Source: Streptomyces sp. S4.7
GTDB lineage: Bacteria; Actinomycetota; Actinomycetes; Streptomycetales; Streptomycetaceae
NCBI RefSeq assembly: GCF_010384365.1
Contig: NZ_CP048397.1
Span: 5,146,001 to 5,210,000, forward strand
DNA: 64,000 bases
Direction: 5' to 3'
Positions within the stretch are counted from its first letter, which is position 1. Each line of letters begins with the position of its first letter. Below the pieces are notes generated by a model. It worked only from the letters and a program-made list of their open reading frames with translations. It was not told the DNA's origin and made no database searches. The translations under genes and the position numbers were made by a program. Shown here piece after piece: positions 1-7,944 of the stretch.

Positions 1-231
1 GGAGTACGCGCCTCCGAAGGTGAGCAGGGCGAGGTGACCGCCGCCGGAGGCGGCCCGCAGGTTGGGTTCGAGCTTCCGCCACTTGTTGCCCGGCAGGGCG
101 GTGTGGATCAGGTCGTCCCGCTTGAGCAGCAGCCGTACGCCGCGGCGGGTGAAGCGCTCGTCCTCGACGGTCCGCAGGGGTGACGGCAGCCGTGGCCGCA
201 GGGCGGCGAGGTCGAGCGCTTCCGGAGTCAC
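1..231 (-). CDS. PLP-dependent deaminase / D-cysteine desulfhydrase family protein (N-terminal part)
   Basis: Only the first 77 codons are inside the window; the gene runs off the left edge. From a GTG at 231 the frame stays open and encodes the typical N-terminus of the ACC deaminase / D-cysteine desulfhydrase family (fold-type II PLP enzymes). The substrate-side motif KRDDLIH is followed by PGNKWRKLE, where the lysine of the NK pair normally carries the PLP Schiff base, and then by LLTFGGAYS. These enzymes cleave amines or thiols from small amino acids in the cytoplasm. The start has only a weak ribosome binding site. The specific substrate cannot be told from this fragment. Confidence 0.75.
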   Translation of the reverse strand, partial: MTPEALDLAALRPRLPSPLRTVEDERFTRRGVRLLLKRDDLIHTALPGNKWRKLEPNLRAASGGGHLALLTFGGAYS

Positions 232-274
232 CCGTCCATTGTCGCGCCGGTGAATGCCGGCCGGCCCGGCCGCT

Positions 275-865
275 CTACTTCAGACGTTCGTCGATGCGCC
301 GCCGCAGGCCCCCCATCGAGACGCCGCGCGGGTCGATCTTGCCCGGCTGCCACTCCAGGTGGCCGATGACCGAGGGACCGTTCCAGTTGTGGACGCGGCA
401 GACGGCGGCGGCCGCGGCCTCCATGGCTTCCACCTGGACCGCCGGCCACGGGTCCTTGCCGTCGCCCAGGTTCTCGCACTCGAAGCCGTAGAAGTGTCTG
501 TTGCCGTCGGTGTTGGCCTCGTTGTCCGGCGGCAGGGTCTTCTCGGCGATCACCGCGCGCAGGACGTCGTCGTCGCCGCTGCCCGCGTGGTTGGCCCGGC
601 CGTAGCCGACGAGATGGACTCTGCCGTCCTTGGAGATGACGCCGTGGCACAGCGGCCCCGGCAGCCCCGCGTACCCGTCACGGCAGATGCGGACGGTGTT
701 CGCGGTGCCCTTGGTGACCGTGTGGTGCATCATCACGCCGTGGACCGGGCCCCAGGGCCCCACGTGGTTGCGGTTGTGCGTACGCCAGTCGCCGACCTCG
801 ACGACCGTCAGACCCTCGTTCTTCAGCGCACGGATGAAGCTGCTCGCAGACATGGGTGTGGCCAT
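275..865 (-). CDS. N-acetylmuramoyl-L-alanine amidase (Amidase_2 / PGRP type)
   Basis: 196 residues, a single amidase_2/peptidoglycan-recognition domain that would cut the bond between MurNAc and the L-Ala of the stem peptide. The zinc site is visible as the HHT motif (His47-His48), with a later NHAG motif and a C-terminal stretch GHLEWQPGKIDP typical of phage-like and actinobacterial T7-lysozyme-type amidases. No signal peptide or membrane segment is seen, so it resembles endolysin-type enzymes more than secreted autolysins. The ATG at 865 is supported by AGGAGGC six bases upstream. It lies 43 bp from the partial PLP gene on the same strand. Confidence 0.85.
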   Translation of the reverse strand: MATPMSASSFIRALKNEGLTVVEVGDWRTHNRNHVGPWGPVHGVMMHHTVTKGTANTVRICRDGYAGLPGPLCHGVISKDGRVHLVGYGRANHAGSGDDDVLRAVIAEKTLPPDNEANTDGNRHFYGFECENLGDGKDPWPAVQVEAMEAAAAAVCRVHNWNGPSVIGHLEWQPGKIDPRGVSMGGLRRRIDERLK

Positions 866-1132
866 GGCCGCCTCCTGACCGGTGGATGTGGAGCGTTGTG
901 CATCGGTTCTCTTCGCTGGCCTCTTACCCGGACACGACGGAGTGGACCATCGATTCGCACGCCGTACGAGCCGATCCGGTCACTTTCGGCCGAGCGTGAG
1001 CCGTGGATGACAGAAGCCGTAAACGTGCCCCGACTGCGGAGATCCAGTCCCACTCATTTGTGTGATGGCGCGACAACTACACGTGATGCAAAGCTTTTCA
1101 CGCAGGTCAGCCCATGATCGAGAGGGAGATTC

Positions 1133-2539
1133 ATGTCGGTTGGTGACGAGGTCCGTACGGTGGAGCCCCCTTCCCAGCAGAGTCTGGGAACGGCCGCGGC
1201 GCGGAACCTGGCGACCACCACGAAGTCGGCGCCACAGATGCAGGAGATCACCTCGCGGTGGCTGCTGCGGATGCTGCCCTGGGTGCAGGTGCAGGGCGGT
1301 ACGTACCGGGTCAACCGTCGGCTCAGCTATTCGGTCGGCGACGGGCGTGTGACGTTCGTGCAGACGGGCGACCGGGTGGAGGTCATTCCGGCGGAGCTGG
1401 GTGAGCTGCCGGCGTTCCGTGACTTCGAGGACGAGGAGGTGCTGGCCGAACTGGCGAACCGCTGCGAGCAGCAGGAGTTCGCCCCGGGCCAGACCGTGGC
1501 CGCGGCCGGTGGCCCGGCGGACCGGGTGTACCTGCTGGCGCACGGCAAGGTGGAGAAGGTCGGCGAGGGGCCCTACGGGGACGAGACGGTGCTCGAAGTC
1601 CTCGCCGACGGGGCGTACTTCGGGGATCAGGCGCTGGTGGACGAGGAGGCCACCTGGCAGTACACGGCACGCGCGGCCACGGCGTGCACCGTGCTGGTGC
1701 TGAGCCGGCAGGACGTGCTGAACCTCGCGGAGCGGGCGCAGTCGCTGCGGGGCCATCTGGACGCGCTGGCGTCCATTCCCGCGCAGCGGACCAACAAGTA
1801 CGGCGAGGCGGCGATCGAGCTGTCCGCCGGCCATGTCGGCGAGGCGGTGGTGCCCCATACGTTCGTGGACTACGAGGGGGCGCCGCGGGAGTACGAGCTG
1901 AGCGTCGCGCAGACCGTACTGAAGGTCCACAGCAGGGTCGCCGACCTCTACAACCAGCCGATGAACCAGACCGAGCAGCAGTTGCGGCTCACGGTCGAGG
2001 CGCTGCGCGAGCGCCAGGAGCACGAGCTGGTGAACAACCGCGAGTTCGGCCTGCTGAACAACTGCGACTACGGCCAGCGGCTCCAGCCGCACGACGGCGC
2101 TCCGACCCCCGACGACATGGACGAGCTGCTGTCCCGCCGCCGCGGTTCGAAGATGTTCCTCGCGCACCCGCGGGCCATCGCCGCCTTCGGCCGTGAGTGC
2201 AACAAGCGGGGGCTCAATCCGGCCACGGTGGAGGTCGGGGGCCACCATGTGCCGGCCTGGCGCGGTGTGCCGATCTTCCCCTGCAACAAGATCCCGGTCT
2301 CGGACGCCCGGACGACCTCGATCATCTGTATGCGTACGGGCGAGAGCGAGCAGGGCGTCATCGGGCTCCAGCAGAGCGGCATCCCGGACGAGATCGAGCC
2401 CAGCATGTCGGTCCGGTTCATGGGCATCGACGAGCAGGCGATCATCTCGTACCTGGTCACCGCCTACTACTCGGCGGCGATTCTCGTGCCGGACGCCCTC
2501 GGCGTCCTGGAGAACGTGGAAGTGAGCCGCTGGCGGTGA
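1133..2539 (+). CDS. eshA: Family 2B encapsulin shell protein with cyclic-nucleotide-binding-like insert (EshA type)
   Basis: 468 residues with the architecture of family 2B encapsulin shells, which assemble into icosahedral protein nanocompartments. An N-terminal arm (to about residue 80) leads into a CAP/cNMP-binding-like insertion (about 88-200), then the HK97-type phage-capsid fold resumes to the C-terminus. EshA of Streptomyces griseus belongs to this family. In the cNMP cassette the usual FGE is FGD and the phosphate-binding Arg position looks like Trp, so ligand binding may be altered. GAGGGAG at 1122-1128 supports the ATG. The polyprenyl synthase gene 114 bp downstream is the expected cargo. 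The identification comes from my recall of the family, not from a search. Confidence 0.88.
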   Translation: MSVGDEVRTVEPPSQQSLGTAAARNLATTTKSAPQMQEITSRWLLRMLPWVQVQGGTYRVNRRLSYSVGDGRVTFVQTGDRVEVIPAELGELPAFRDFEDEEVLAELANRCEQQEFAPGQTVAAAGGPADRVYLLAHGKVEKVGEGPYGDETVLEVLADGAYFGDQALVDEEATWQYTARAATACTVLVLSRQDVLNLAERAQSLRGHLDALASIPAQRTNKYGEAAIELSAGHVGEAVVPHTFVDYEGAPREYELSVAQTVLKVHSRVADLYNQPMNQTEQQLRLTVEALRERQEHELVNNREFGLLNNCDYGQRLQPHDGAPTPDDMDELLSRRRGSKMFLAHPRAIAAFGRECNKRGLNPATVEVGGHHVPAWRGVPIFPCNKIPVSDARTTSIICMRTGESEQGVIGLQQSGIPDEIEPSMSVRFMGIDEQAIISYLVTAYYSAAILVPDALGVLENVEVSRWR

Positions 2540-2558
2540 CGTGACCTGAGCGACGTCT

Positions 2559-2603
2559 CCGGGTGGGGGCCGTCCGTCCGTACGGCGGCCGGGCCCCACC
2601 CGG
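2559..2603 (+). promoter_or_regulatory. Intercistronic hairpin between encapsulin shell and cargo genes
   Basis: A perfect 10-bp stem CCGGGTGGGG / CCCCACCCGG encloses a loop that itself contains GC-rich pairing. It sits between the shell stop codon and the cargo ribosome binding site without a clear U tract, so it may attenuate or protect mRNA and set a high shell-to-cargo ratio. The structure is seen; the role is inferred. Confidence 0.45.
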
Positions 2604-2653
2604 TACGCGCCTGTCGTCCACCGGTTCCCCAGCCCGCCGCAGAGGAAGTGACC

Positions 2654-3700
2654 GTGACCATGACCAGCACGGATGCCGCCACCGATGGCCATGAGGCCGT
2701 GGCGCTCCTGGAGCGCAGCCGTAGCGTCGTCCAACCCGAACTGCGCGCGGCCGTCGAGTCGTTGCCCCCGGCCGTACGCCGTGTCGCGAGATATCACTTC
2801 GGCTGGGAGCGGGCCGACGGCTCACCCGTGGCGGGCGGTGCGGGGAAGGCGATCAGGCCCGCCCTGGTACTCGCGGCAGCACAGGCACTCGGCGGAGAGC
2901 CGCACCGTGCCGTACCGGCGGCGGTCGCCGTGGAGCTGGCGCACAACTTCACCCTGCTGCACGACGACGTCATCGACGAGGACCCGACGCGAAGACACCG
3001 GCCCACGGCCTGGACGGTCTTCGGCACCACCGACGCGATCATCGCCGGCGACGCCCTCCAGGCGCTGGCGATGCGGCTGCTGGCCGAGGACCGCCATCCG
3101 GCCTCGTCCCCGGCGGCCGTGCGGCTCACCGACTGCGTCATCGAGCTGTGCGCCGGACAGCAGGCGGACTGCGCGCTGGAGCTGCGCGGGCCGAACGACG
3201 TCTCGCTGGACGAGTGTCTGACGATGGCGATGGCCAAGACCGGTGCGCTGCTGGGCACTTCGTGCGCCCTCGGCGCGCTGTACGCGGACTCCGGCGACGA
3301 GGAGGTCGCGGCGCTCGACGCCTTCGGGCGCGAGGCCGGGCTGGCCTTCCAGCTCATCGACGATCTGATCGGGATCTGGGGTGACCCCGACCGTACGGGC
3401 AAGCCGGCCGGTGCGGATCTGGTCGCCCACAAGAAGTCGCTGCCGGTTGTCGCCGCGCTGGTCTCGGGCCATCCGGCCGCCGAGGAGCTGGCGGATCTCT
3501 ATCTGCGGCCGATGGACGAGGCGGCCGTGGCGCGCGCGGCTTCGGCGGTCGAGCGGGCCGGCGGACGTGACTGGGCGCAGGAGCAGGCGGCGGACCGGAT
3601 GTCCCGGGCGGTCCAGCAACTGGCCGGAGCCGTCCCGGATCTGACAAGGGCGGGTGATCTTCTGGCCCTCGCCGAGTACGTCACGCGCCGCACGCGGTAG
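2654..3700 (+). CDS. Polyprenyl synthetase family protein, putative encapsulin cargo
   Basis: About 348 residues, a trans-isoprenyl diphosphate synthase that would condense isopentenyl diphosphate with allylic diphosphates. The first aspartate-rich motif is DDVIDEDPTRR and the second is FQLIDDLIGIWGD followed by GKPAGADL, both intact, so the enzyme should be active. Homologues beside family 2B shells are known encapsulin cargo. Here the N-terminal extension before the catalytic fold is short (about 20 residues), so any shell-targeting segment must be small. GAGGAAG at 2642-2648 fits the GTG at 2654 better than the in-frame GTG at 2648 or ATG at 2660. No terpene cyclase or methyltransferase gene follows. 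Confidence 0.85.
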   Translation: MTMTSTDAATDGHEAVALLERSRSVVQPELRAAVESLPPAVRRVARYHFGWERADGSPVAGGAGKAIRPALVLAAAQALGGEPHRAVPAAVAVELAHNFTLLHDDVIDEDPTRRHRPTAWTVFGTTDAIIAGDALQALAMRLLAEDRHPASSPAAVRLTDCVIELCAGQQADCALELRGPNDVSLDECLTMAMAKTGALLGTSCALGALYADSGDEEVAALDAFGREAGLAFQLIDDLIGIWGDPDRTGKPAGADLVAHKKSLPVVAALVSGHPAAEELADLYLRPMDEAAVARAASAVERAGGRDWAQEQAADRMSRAVQQLAGAVPDLTRAGDLLALAEYVTRRTR

Positions 3701-3857
3701 GCCGGCGCGCGGGCCGCGATCGGGGGCAGGCAAAAGACCTTGCGTAACCACTACAGGTGAAGCACTATGGATGGAGTGGTAAAGGCCGCGCACCCCGGAT
3801 GTGCTCCGGGCGGCGGCCATTGGCATCTTCTGTCGCCCATCGCAAAAGAGGACAGGC

Positions 3858-4436
3858 TTGCGCAAGCTCAGCTATTTCGTCGCCGCGTCGATCGACGGTT
3901 TCATCGGCGACCCCAGTGGTGAGGCTGCTTTCTTCACCCGCTTCGTGGACGAGGAGTTCCTCGACTTCCTCAAGAGCGAGTATCCGGAGACCCTGCCGAC
4001 GCACGGCCGCCGTCCGCTCGGTCTCGACCACCTGGAGAACAAGCAGTTCGACACCGTCATCCAGGGCCGGCGCAGCTACGACCTGGCGCTGAAGGACGGT
4101 GTCACCAGTCCGTACGCGCACATGCGCCAGCTCGTGGCGTCGCGGACCCTCGCGAGCCCCGACCCGGCCGTGGAGATCGTCTCCGGCGATCTCGACGCGA
4201 GAATAAGGGAGTTGAAGCGGGAGGACGGTCTCGGGATCTATCTCTGCGGCGGCGCGAATCTCGCCGCCCAGCTGATCGAGGAGGTGGACGAACTGGTTGT
4301 CAAGGCGTATCCGCTCATCCTCGGCTCCGGAATGCCCATGTTCGGCACGGAGTTCGCCCTCACCGAGTTCGAGCTGGAATCCCACCGCGCCTTCGGCAAC
4401 GGAGTGGTCGTCAGGACGTACGGCCGCAAGCGGTGA
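3858..4436 (+). CDS. Dihydrofolate reductase family protein (RibD C-terminal-like)
   Basis: 192 residues from a TTG at 3858, preceded by AGAGGA with 5-nt spacing; the longer frame to 3801 lacks a good site and family likeness. It shows the DHFR-like/RibD_C fold: SYFVAASIDGFIGD at the N-terminus, the QGRRSYDLAL helix, and IYLCGGANLAAQLI near residue 135, a nucleotide-binding glycine-rich turn. Such proteins reduce pterin- or deazaflavin-like substrates with NADPH; the real substrate is unknown. It is a stand-alone gene between the encapsulin pair and an unknown gene. Confidence 0.8.
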   Translation: MRKLSYFVAASIDGFIGDPSGEAAFFTRFVDEEFLDFLKSEYPETLPTHGRRPLGLDHLENKQFDTVIQGRRSYDLALKDGVTSPYAHMRQLVASRTLASPDPAVEIVSGDLDARIRELKREDGLGIYLCGGANLAAQLIEEVDELVVKAYPLILGSGMPMFGTEFALTEFELESHRAFGNGVVVRTYGRKR

Positions 4437-4526
4437 AGACACCCGGCGGCGGGTGTGGGGAGCCGTGAAGCGGTGAAGCGGTGACCCACGCGGCGGCGGA
4501 GCGTCCCGTACCGCTACAGTCCGCGC

Positions 4527-4967
4527 ATGACAGCGGAGTCGACGGAGTCATGGGCGGGCTGGTACCGGGACCGCCGTGGTGCGGAGCCCATCGCGATCAG
4601 CGCGGACGGGCGGCAAGTCCGCACCCATATAAGGGGAGTTGCTTACGAGGGGGCCGATTTCTCCGTGCTCGAACCCACGGAGGCGGGAGGGGTGTTGTCG
4701 TCGTGTGTGCTGGAGTGGGACATACCCATGCCCGTCAGTGCGGGCGGCACGGTTCAACAGGCCACGCTCAGTTGCCTGCTGACGCTCGGTGAGCGTCCGG
4801 CCGGCACGCCTTCGGGGCGCGCCGAGCTGAGCCTCACGCTGCGCTGCGGCGGAGCGGCCTACGAGTCGGGCATCGTCGGAGGAGGGTTCCGTGACGCCCT
4901 CGACCGGATCAAGCGACAGTTGCCCGACGACACGGAATTCGAGGGCAGGATCCTGGTGAACGCCTGA
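4527..4967 (+). CDS. Conserved protein of unknown function
   Basis: 146 residues, acidic, no signal peptide or membrane segment. The sequence has regular beta-strand-like stretches and ends in a DALDRIKRQLPDDTEFEGRILVNA-like region, typical of small soluble streptomycete proteins. I do not recognise the family with certainty. The ATG has almost no Shine-Dalgarno sequence, so it may be leaderless or nearly so. A strong intrinsic terminator lies about 95 bp after the stop. Confidence 0.65.
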   Translation: MTAESTESWAGWYRDRRGAEPIAISADGRQVRTHIRGVAYEGADFSVLEPTEAGGVLSSCVLEWDIPMPVSAGGTVQQATLSCLLTLGERPAGTPSGRAELSLTLRCGGAAYESGIVGGGFRDALDRIKRQLPDDTEFEGRILVNA

Positions 4968-5062
4968 CCTCCACGCCCGGCATCCTCGGAGGTCCGAACC
5001 GACCCGGCAGGCGCACGGCGCCTGCCACCGGCTGCCCGGCTCGGCGGACGGCGAACGCGGCA

Positions 5063-5103
5063 CGGGCGTGCCGGTACTCGACCAGTGAGTACCGGCACGC
5101 CCG
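5063..5103 (+). terminator. Intrinsic terminator, 17-bp stem with T-rich tail
   Basis: Perfect inverted repeat 5063-5079 / 5087-5103 with a 7-nt loop, followed on the plus strand by ATTTTGG. It ends the 4527-4967 transcript and also faces the convergent snapalysin gene. Confidence 0.8.
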
Positions 5104-5188
5104 ATTTTGGCGCCTGATCCGGTGGGGGGTTCGCGATCCGACGACCGGCTGTGGGACCGGCGGCTGATCGCGACGGATCAGCGACGGA

Positions 5189-5842
5189 TCAAGATGCCTT
5201 GGCCAGCGCGGCCGTGAAGCCGTTCGCCCAGAGGCTGTTGACCTCGCTGCGCTCAGCCGCGTCCGGCTGCGAGTTGGTGCAGGACGGGCCGGGGCCGCCG
5301 CCCGACATCAGCTTGCTGCACGGGGCCGTGTAGTTGTCCGGCAGGCCGAGCACGTGCCCGGTCTCGTGGGCGGTCACGCGCAGGGAGTCGTACTGCTGGT
5401 TCTGCGCGTAGTCCAGGAAGATGTAGCCACGGCCGTGCCCGTCGGTGCTCGCGTACGAGCCACGCGGGTCGTTGCCCTCTTCGTAGGTGAAGTCGGCGTT
5501 GCTGCCCTGCTGGAGCTGCACGTTGGAGACCGCGCTGTTCCAGATCTGGGTGCTGCTGGCTATCTGCCCGGCGAACGACGGTGCGCCGGAGGCGTCGTAG
5601 ACGACGGTGACCGCGAGCGCGCCGGGGTTGGCGGCACGCTTCTCGGCGACCGACTTCATGACGGCCTGGTAGAAGGCCTTGGTCGCGGCCGTGTCCGCCG
5701 CAGAGCCCTCGTACGCGGCGTACGAGGTGGTGGGCGCGTCGCTGGTGGGGGCAGCGGCGGCGACGGGGGCGGCGGTGAGAGCGGTCGCGAAGGCGAGCGA
5801 GATTCCGCAGATCGCGGAGACGGCCGTCTTGGGGTATCTCAT
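5189..5842 (-). CDS. snpA: Snapalysin, secreted small neutral metalloprotease (family M7)
   Basis: 217-residue pre-proprotein. The Sec signal peptide (about 1-31) has an MRYPK start, a hydrophobic core and an AAPVAAAAP cleavage region, followed by a pro-segment. The zinc site HETGHVLGLPD (His159, Glu160, His163, Asp169) is the HExxHxxGxxD signature of snapalysins, which use Asp as third ligand. Two cysteines in the C-terminal CSKLM...CTN region probably form the conserved disulfide. The ATG at 5842 has GGAG at suitable distance; the longer frame would hide the signal peptide. The LysR gene transcribed divergently is the expected activator. Confidence 0.93.
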   Translation of the reverse strand: MRYPKTAVSAICGISLAFATALTAAPVAAAAPTSDAPTTSYAAYEGSAADTAATKAFYQAVMKSVAEKRAANPGALAVTVVYDASGAPSFAGQIASSTQIWNSAVSNVQLQQGSNADFTYEEGNDPRGSYASTDGHGRGYIFLDYAQNQQYDSLRVTAHETGHVLGLPDNYTAPCSKLMSGGGPGPSCTNSQPDAAERSEVNSLWANGFTAALAKAS

Positions 5843-5925
5843 GTGGGGGGCTCCTACTCGTCCGATGAACGGGTTCGGTAGGGATGAGTGTCGTGCCCCG
5901 CGGCGCCGTGGCGGATGATGCCGAA

Positions 5926-5950
5926 GGGCGATAGCACGGGAGTATCGCCC
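5926..5950. promoter_or_regulatory. Putative LysR operator between snpA and its regulator
   Basis: Perfect 8-bp inverted repeat GGGCGATA-N9-TATCGCCC. The inner ATA-N9-TAT has the T-N11-A geometry of LysR-family sites, and it lies in the 202-bp divergent region. Seen directly; the regulator assignment is inferred. Confidence 0.65.
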
Positions 5951-6044
5951 CGGCGGACGCTCACCCAATTTCCCGTGCATGACAGCCAATTAGCGCCCTT
6001 TGGGTCCCTGGCGTGGAGCAAACGGCAGGCCTACTCTTCGGTAC

Positions 6045-7076
6045 ATGGAGCTGGAGGTCAGGCATCTGCGCGCGCTGTGCGCCATAGCCGACGCGGGAAG
6101 TCTGCACAAAGCGGCCCGGCAGCTCGGTATGAGCCAGCCGTCCCTGACGACGCAGCTGCGACGGATCGAGAACTCGCTGGGCGCCGAGCTGTTCTCCCGT
6201 GAACGCACCGGCTGCCGGCCCACCCTGCTCGGTCACTCCGTGCTCAGCCGGGCGCGTCCGCTGATCGCGGGGATGGCCGTGCTCGTCAGCGAGGCACGGG
6301 CGGCGGCCGACCGGTCCGCCGGGCCCCGGTTGCGGATCGGCTCGACGGCGAGCCGCGCGCTCGCGGGCTGGCTGCGCAGGCTGCGCGAGCGGCTGCCGGG
6401 CACGGACATCTCGCTCCAGATGGACGTCTCGGCGAACGCGCTGCTGCGGGAGGTGGCCGGGGGCGGGCTGGACGTGGCGTTCGTGCACGAGGTCGAGGGC
6501 TGCCAGCTGCGCGTGCCGCCGGGGCTCGACCGGCGCGTACTGGTCGAACGGGAGCCGCAGTTCATCTCGCTGGCCCGGGACCATCCGGCGGCCGGCCGGC
6601 CGGTCGTCGAGCTGGCCGATCTGGCGAGCGACCGGTGGATGATCGACCCGACCGTGGACGGCGAATGGGACGGCCTGCGCCGCGTACTGAGCGATGCCGG
6701 GCTCAACCCGCCCGTTCTGCACGGGGATTACCTCACCGCCTCGTCGCTGATCGCCGTGGGCGAGGCCATAGCGCCCTGCCAGCCCACCTCGGTCCCGCGC
6801 GAGGACATGGTGGTGCGTCCGCTGCGCGACGACCCGCTGGGGGTGCGGCTGCTGCTGTTCTCGCGGCCGGGAGCGTACGAGGGCGCGGGCATCGCGAGTT
6901 CGGGTACGAGCCCGGACGCGGACCGCGCCGGTGACGGTGACGGTGACGGTCCCGGCGGCGCCGAGGTCTACGCGGACCTGGAGGCGGCCTACCGAGAGGC
7001 GGCGTTGCAGGCCGGCGTGTACCGCCAGTGGCTGACGCGCAACAAGAGCCCCCTGCTGCACGCGCCCGCTGCCTGA
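6045..7076 (+). CDS. LysR-family transcriptional regulator (SnpR-like)
   Basis: 343 residues. The N-terminal winged HTH (about 1-60) begins MELEVRHLRALCAIADAGS and contains LGMSQPSLTTQLRRIE; the rest is a LysR substrate-binding domain. An acidic Asp/Gly insert near residue 290 (repeated gac-ggt codons) is unusual but harmless. The ATG at 6045 matches the family N-terminus, so the 15-residue upstream extension is rejected. Divergent arrangement with snapalysin matches the known snpA/snpR (mprA/mprR) pairs, where the regulator activates protease expression. Confidence 0.88.
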   Translation: MELEVRHLRALCAIADAGSLHKAARQLGMSQPSLTTQLRRIENSLGAELFSRERTGCRPTLLGHSVLSRARPLIAGMAVLVSEARAAADRSAGPRLRIGSTASRALAGWLRRLRERLPGTDISLQMDVSANALLREVAGGGLDVAFVHEVEGCQLRVPPGLDRRVLVEREPQFISLARDHPAAGRPVVELADLASDRWMIDPTVDGEWDGLRRVLSDAGLNPPVLHGDYLTASSLIAVGEAIAPCQPTSVPREDMVVRPLRDDPLGVRLLLFSRPGAYEGAGIASSGTSPDADRAGDGDGDGPGGAEVYADLEAAYREAALQAGVYRQWLTRNKSPLLHAPAA

Positions 7077-7104
7077 GGTTTCAGGACACCCCCCCGAGTG
7101 TGAG

Positions 7105-7133
7105 GTTAGTAATTCACGTAGGCACCTGCTAAC
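7105..7133. promoter_or_regulatory. Inverted repeat upstream of the ArsR-type gene
   Basis: GTTAG (7105-7109) and CTAAC (7129-7133) flank an AT-richer stretch about 30 bp before the start codon, a plausible operator or promoter for the winged-helix gene. Confidence 0.35.
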
Positions 7134-7160
7134 TTTTCTTTGCATGTGCAGGAGGCCGCG

Positions 7161-7541
7161 ATGAGCCCACCCGTGCCCACGGGCGACGAACTGGTGCGCG
7201 TACTGGCGACGTTGTCCAACCCCCACCGGCTGCGCGTCGTCGCGGCGCTCGCCGGGGGACGGAACTACGTGAGCCGGCTGGCCAGGGAGCTGGACATCAG
7301 CAGGGCGCTGCTCCAGGTCCATCTCAAGAAGCTCGAAGCCGCCGGTCTGGTGACCTCGCGGCTGGAGCTGTCGGAGGACGGGAAGGCCATGAAGTTCTAC
7401 GAGGTGAACGCGTTCGCGGTCGTTCTGACGCCGCAGGACATCGTCACCGCCGTGCAGACGCTGAGCAGTCAGAGCAGTCAGAGCAGTCGGAGCAGTCGGA
7501 GCAGTCAGAAGGACGAGAGAGACGAGAAGGGGGCCACTTGA
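7161..7541 (+). CDS. ArsR-type winged-helix regulator with Ser-rich tail
   Basis: 126 residues. A winged HTH occupies about 5-90: LATLSNPHRLRVVAALAGG, then LARELDISRALLQVHLKKLEAAGLV, the typical ArsR recognition region. No CxC metal site is present, so it probably senses something other than a thiolate-bound metal. The tail is a Ser/Gln/Arg repeat encoded by five 9-bp tandem units. GGAGG at 7151-7155 fixes the ATG at 7161. The stop overlaps the next gene's start (TGATG), so the two are translationally coupled, and the group leads into an MMPL transporter. Confidence 0.8.
   Translation: MSPPVPTGDELVRVLATLSNPHRLRVVAALAGGRNYVSRLARELDISRALLQVHLKKLEAAGLVTSRLELSEDGKAMKFYEVNAFAVVLTPQDIVTAVQTLSSQSSQSSRSSRSSQKDERDEKGAT
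7464..7508 (+). repeat. Five tandem 9-bp units inside the ArsR-type gene
   Basis: AGCAGTCAG/AGCAGTCGG repeated five times, encoding Ser-Ser-Gln/Arg triplets. It is in frame, so slippage by whole units only changes tail length. Confidence 0.9.
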
Positions 7542-7813
7542 TGGACGACGAGCAAGCGTGGCAGGAAGTCATCGGAGCGATAGGCCTGTTCGCGATCCTG
7601 CTGATCGTGGTGACGCTCACCCTGTGGCACTTCACCGTTGGCCGCCGGGCCAGGGAGGTCAGGGCCGACGAGAACGAGTACCGCCAGCTCGCCGCCCAGG
7701 CGGTGGAGGGTCAGCGGCGTACGGAGAAGCAGCTCGCCGACCTCGGCCGGCAGCTCACCGATCTCCAGAGCCGCACCGGATCGCTGGAACGGATCCTCAA
7801 GGACGTCGAGTAG
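7541..7813 (+). CDS. Small single-pass membrane protein with coiled-coil tail
   Basis: 90 residues starting at the ATG of the TGATG overlap. One membrane helix (about 13-35, IGLFAILLIVVTLTLWHF) is followed by a basic GRRAREVR stop-transfer stretch and a cytoplasmic coiled coil rich in Gln/Leu to the end. No known catalytic motif. Position between the winged-helix regulator and an MMPL permease suggests a membrane-linked sensor or accessory subunit; similar small coiled-coil membrane proteins occur next to PadR/ArsR-type regulators in streptomycetes. Function unknown. Confidence 0.72.
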   Translation: MDDEQAWQEVIGAIGLFAILLIVVTLTLWHFTVGRRAREVRADENEYRQLAAQAVEGQRRTEKQLADLGRQLTDLQSRTGSLERILKDVE

Positions 7814-7837
7814 CCCGGCAACCGGGCAGAACACAAC

Positions 7838-7871
7838 CCCGGGCCGTCGAGCGGCAACTCGACGACCCGGG
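7838..7871 (+). promoter_or_regulatory. Hairpin ahead of the MMPL gene
   Basis: CCCGGG plus CGTCGAG pair with CTCGACG plus CCCGGG around a 6-nt loop with one mismatch. It separates the small regulatory genes from the transporter and could act as a partial terminator or stabiliser. Confidence 0.45.
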
Positions 7872-7944
7872 CACAGAAGGACGATCCACCTCGCCTCGCG
7901 GCGAGCTCCACGGATACGACCCTCCGGAAGAAGGAGAGCAGCTC

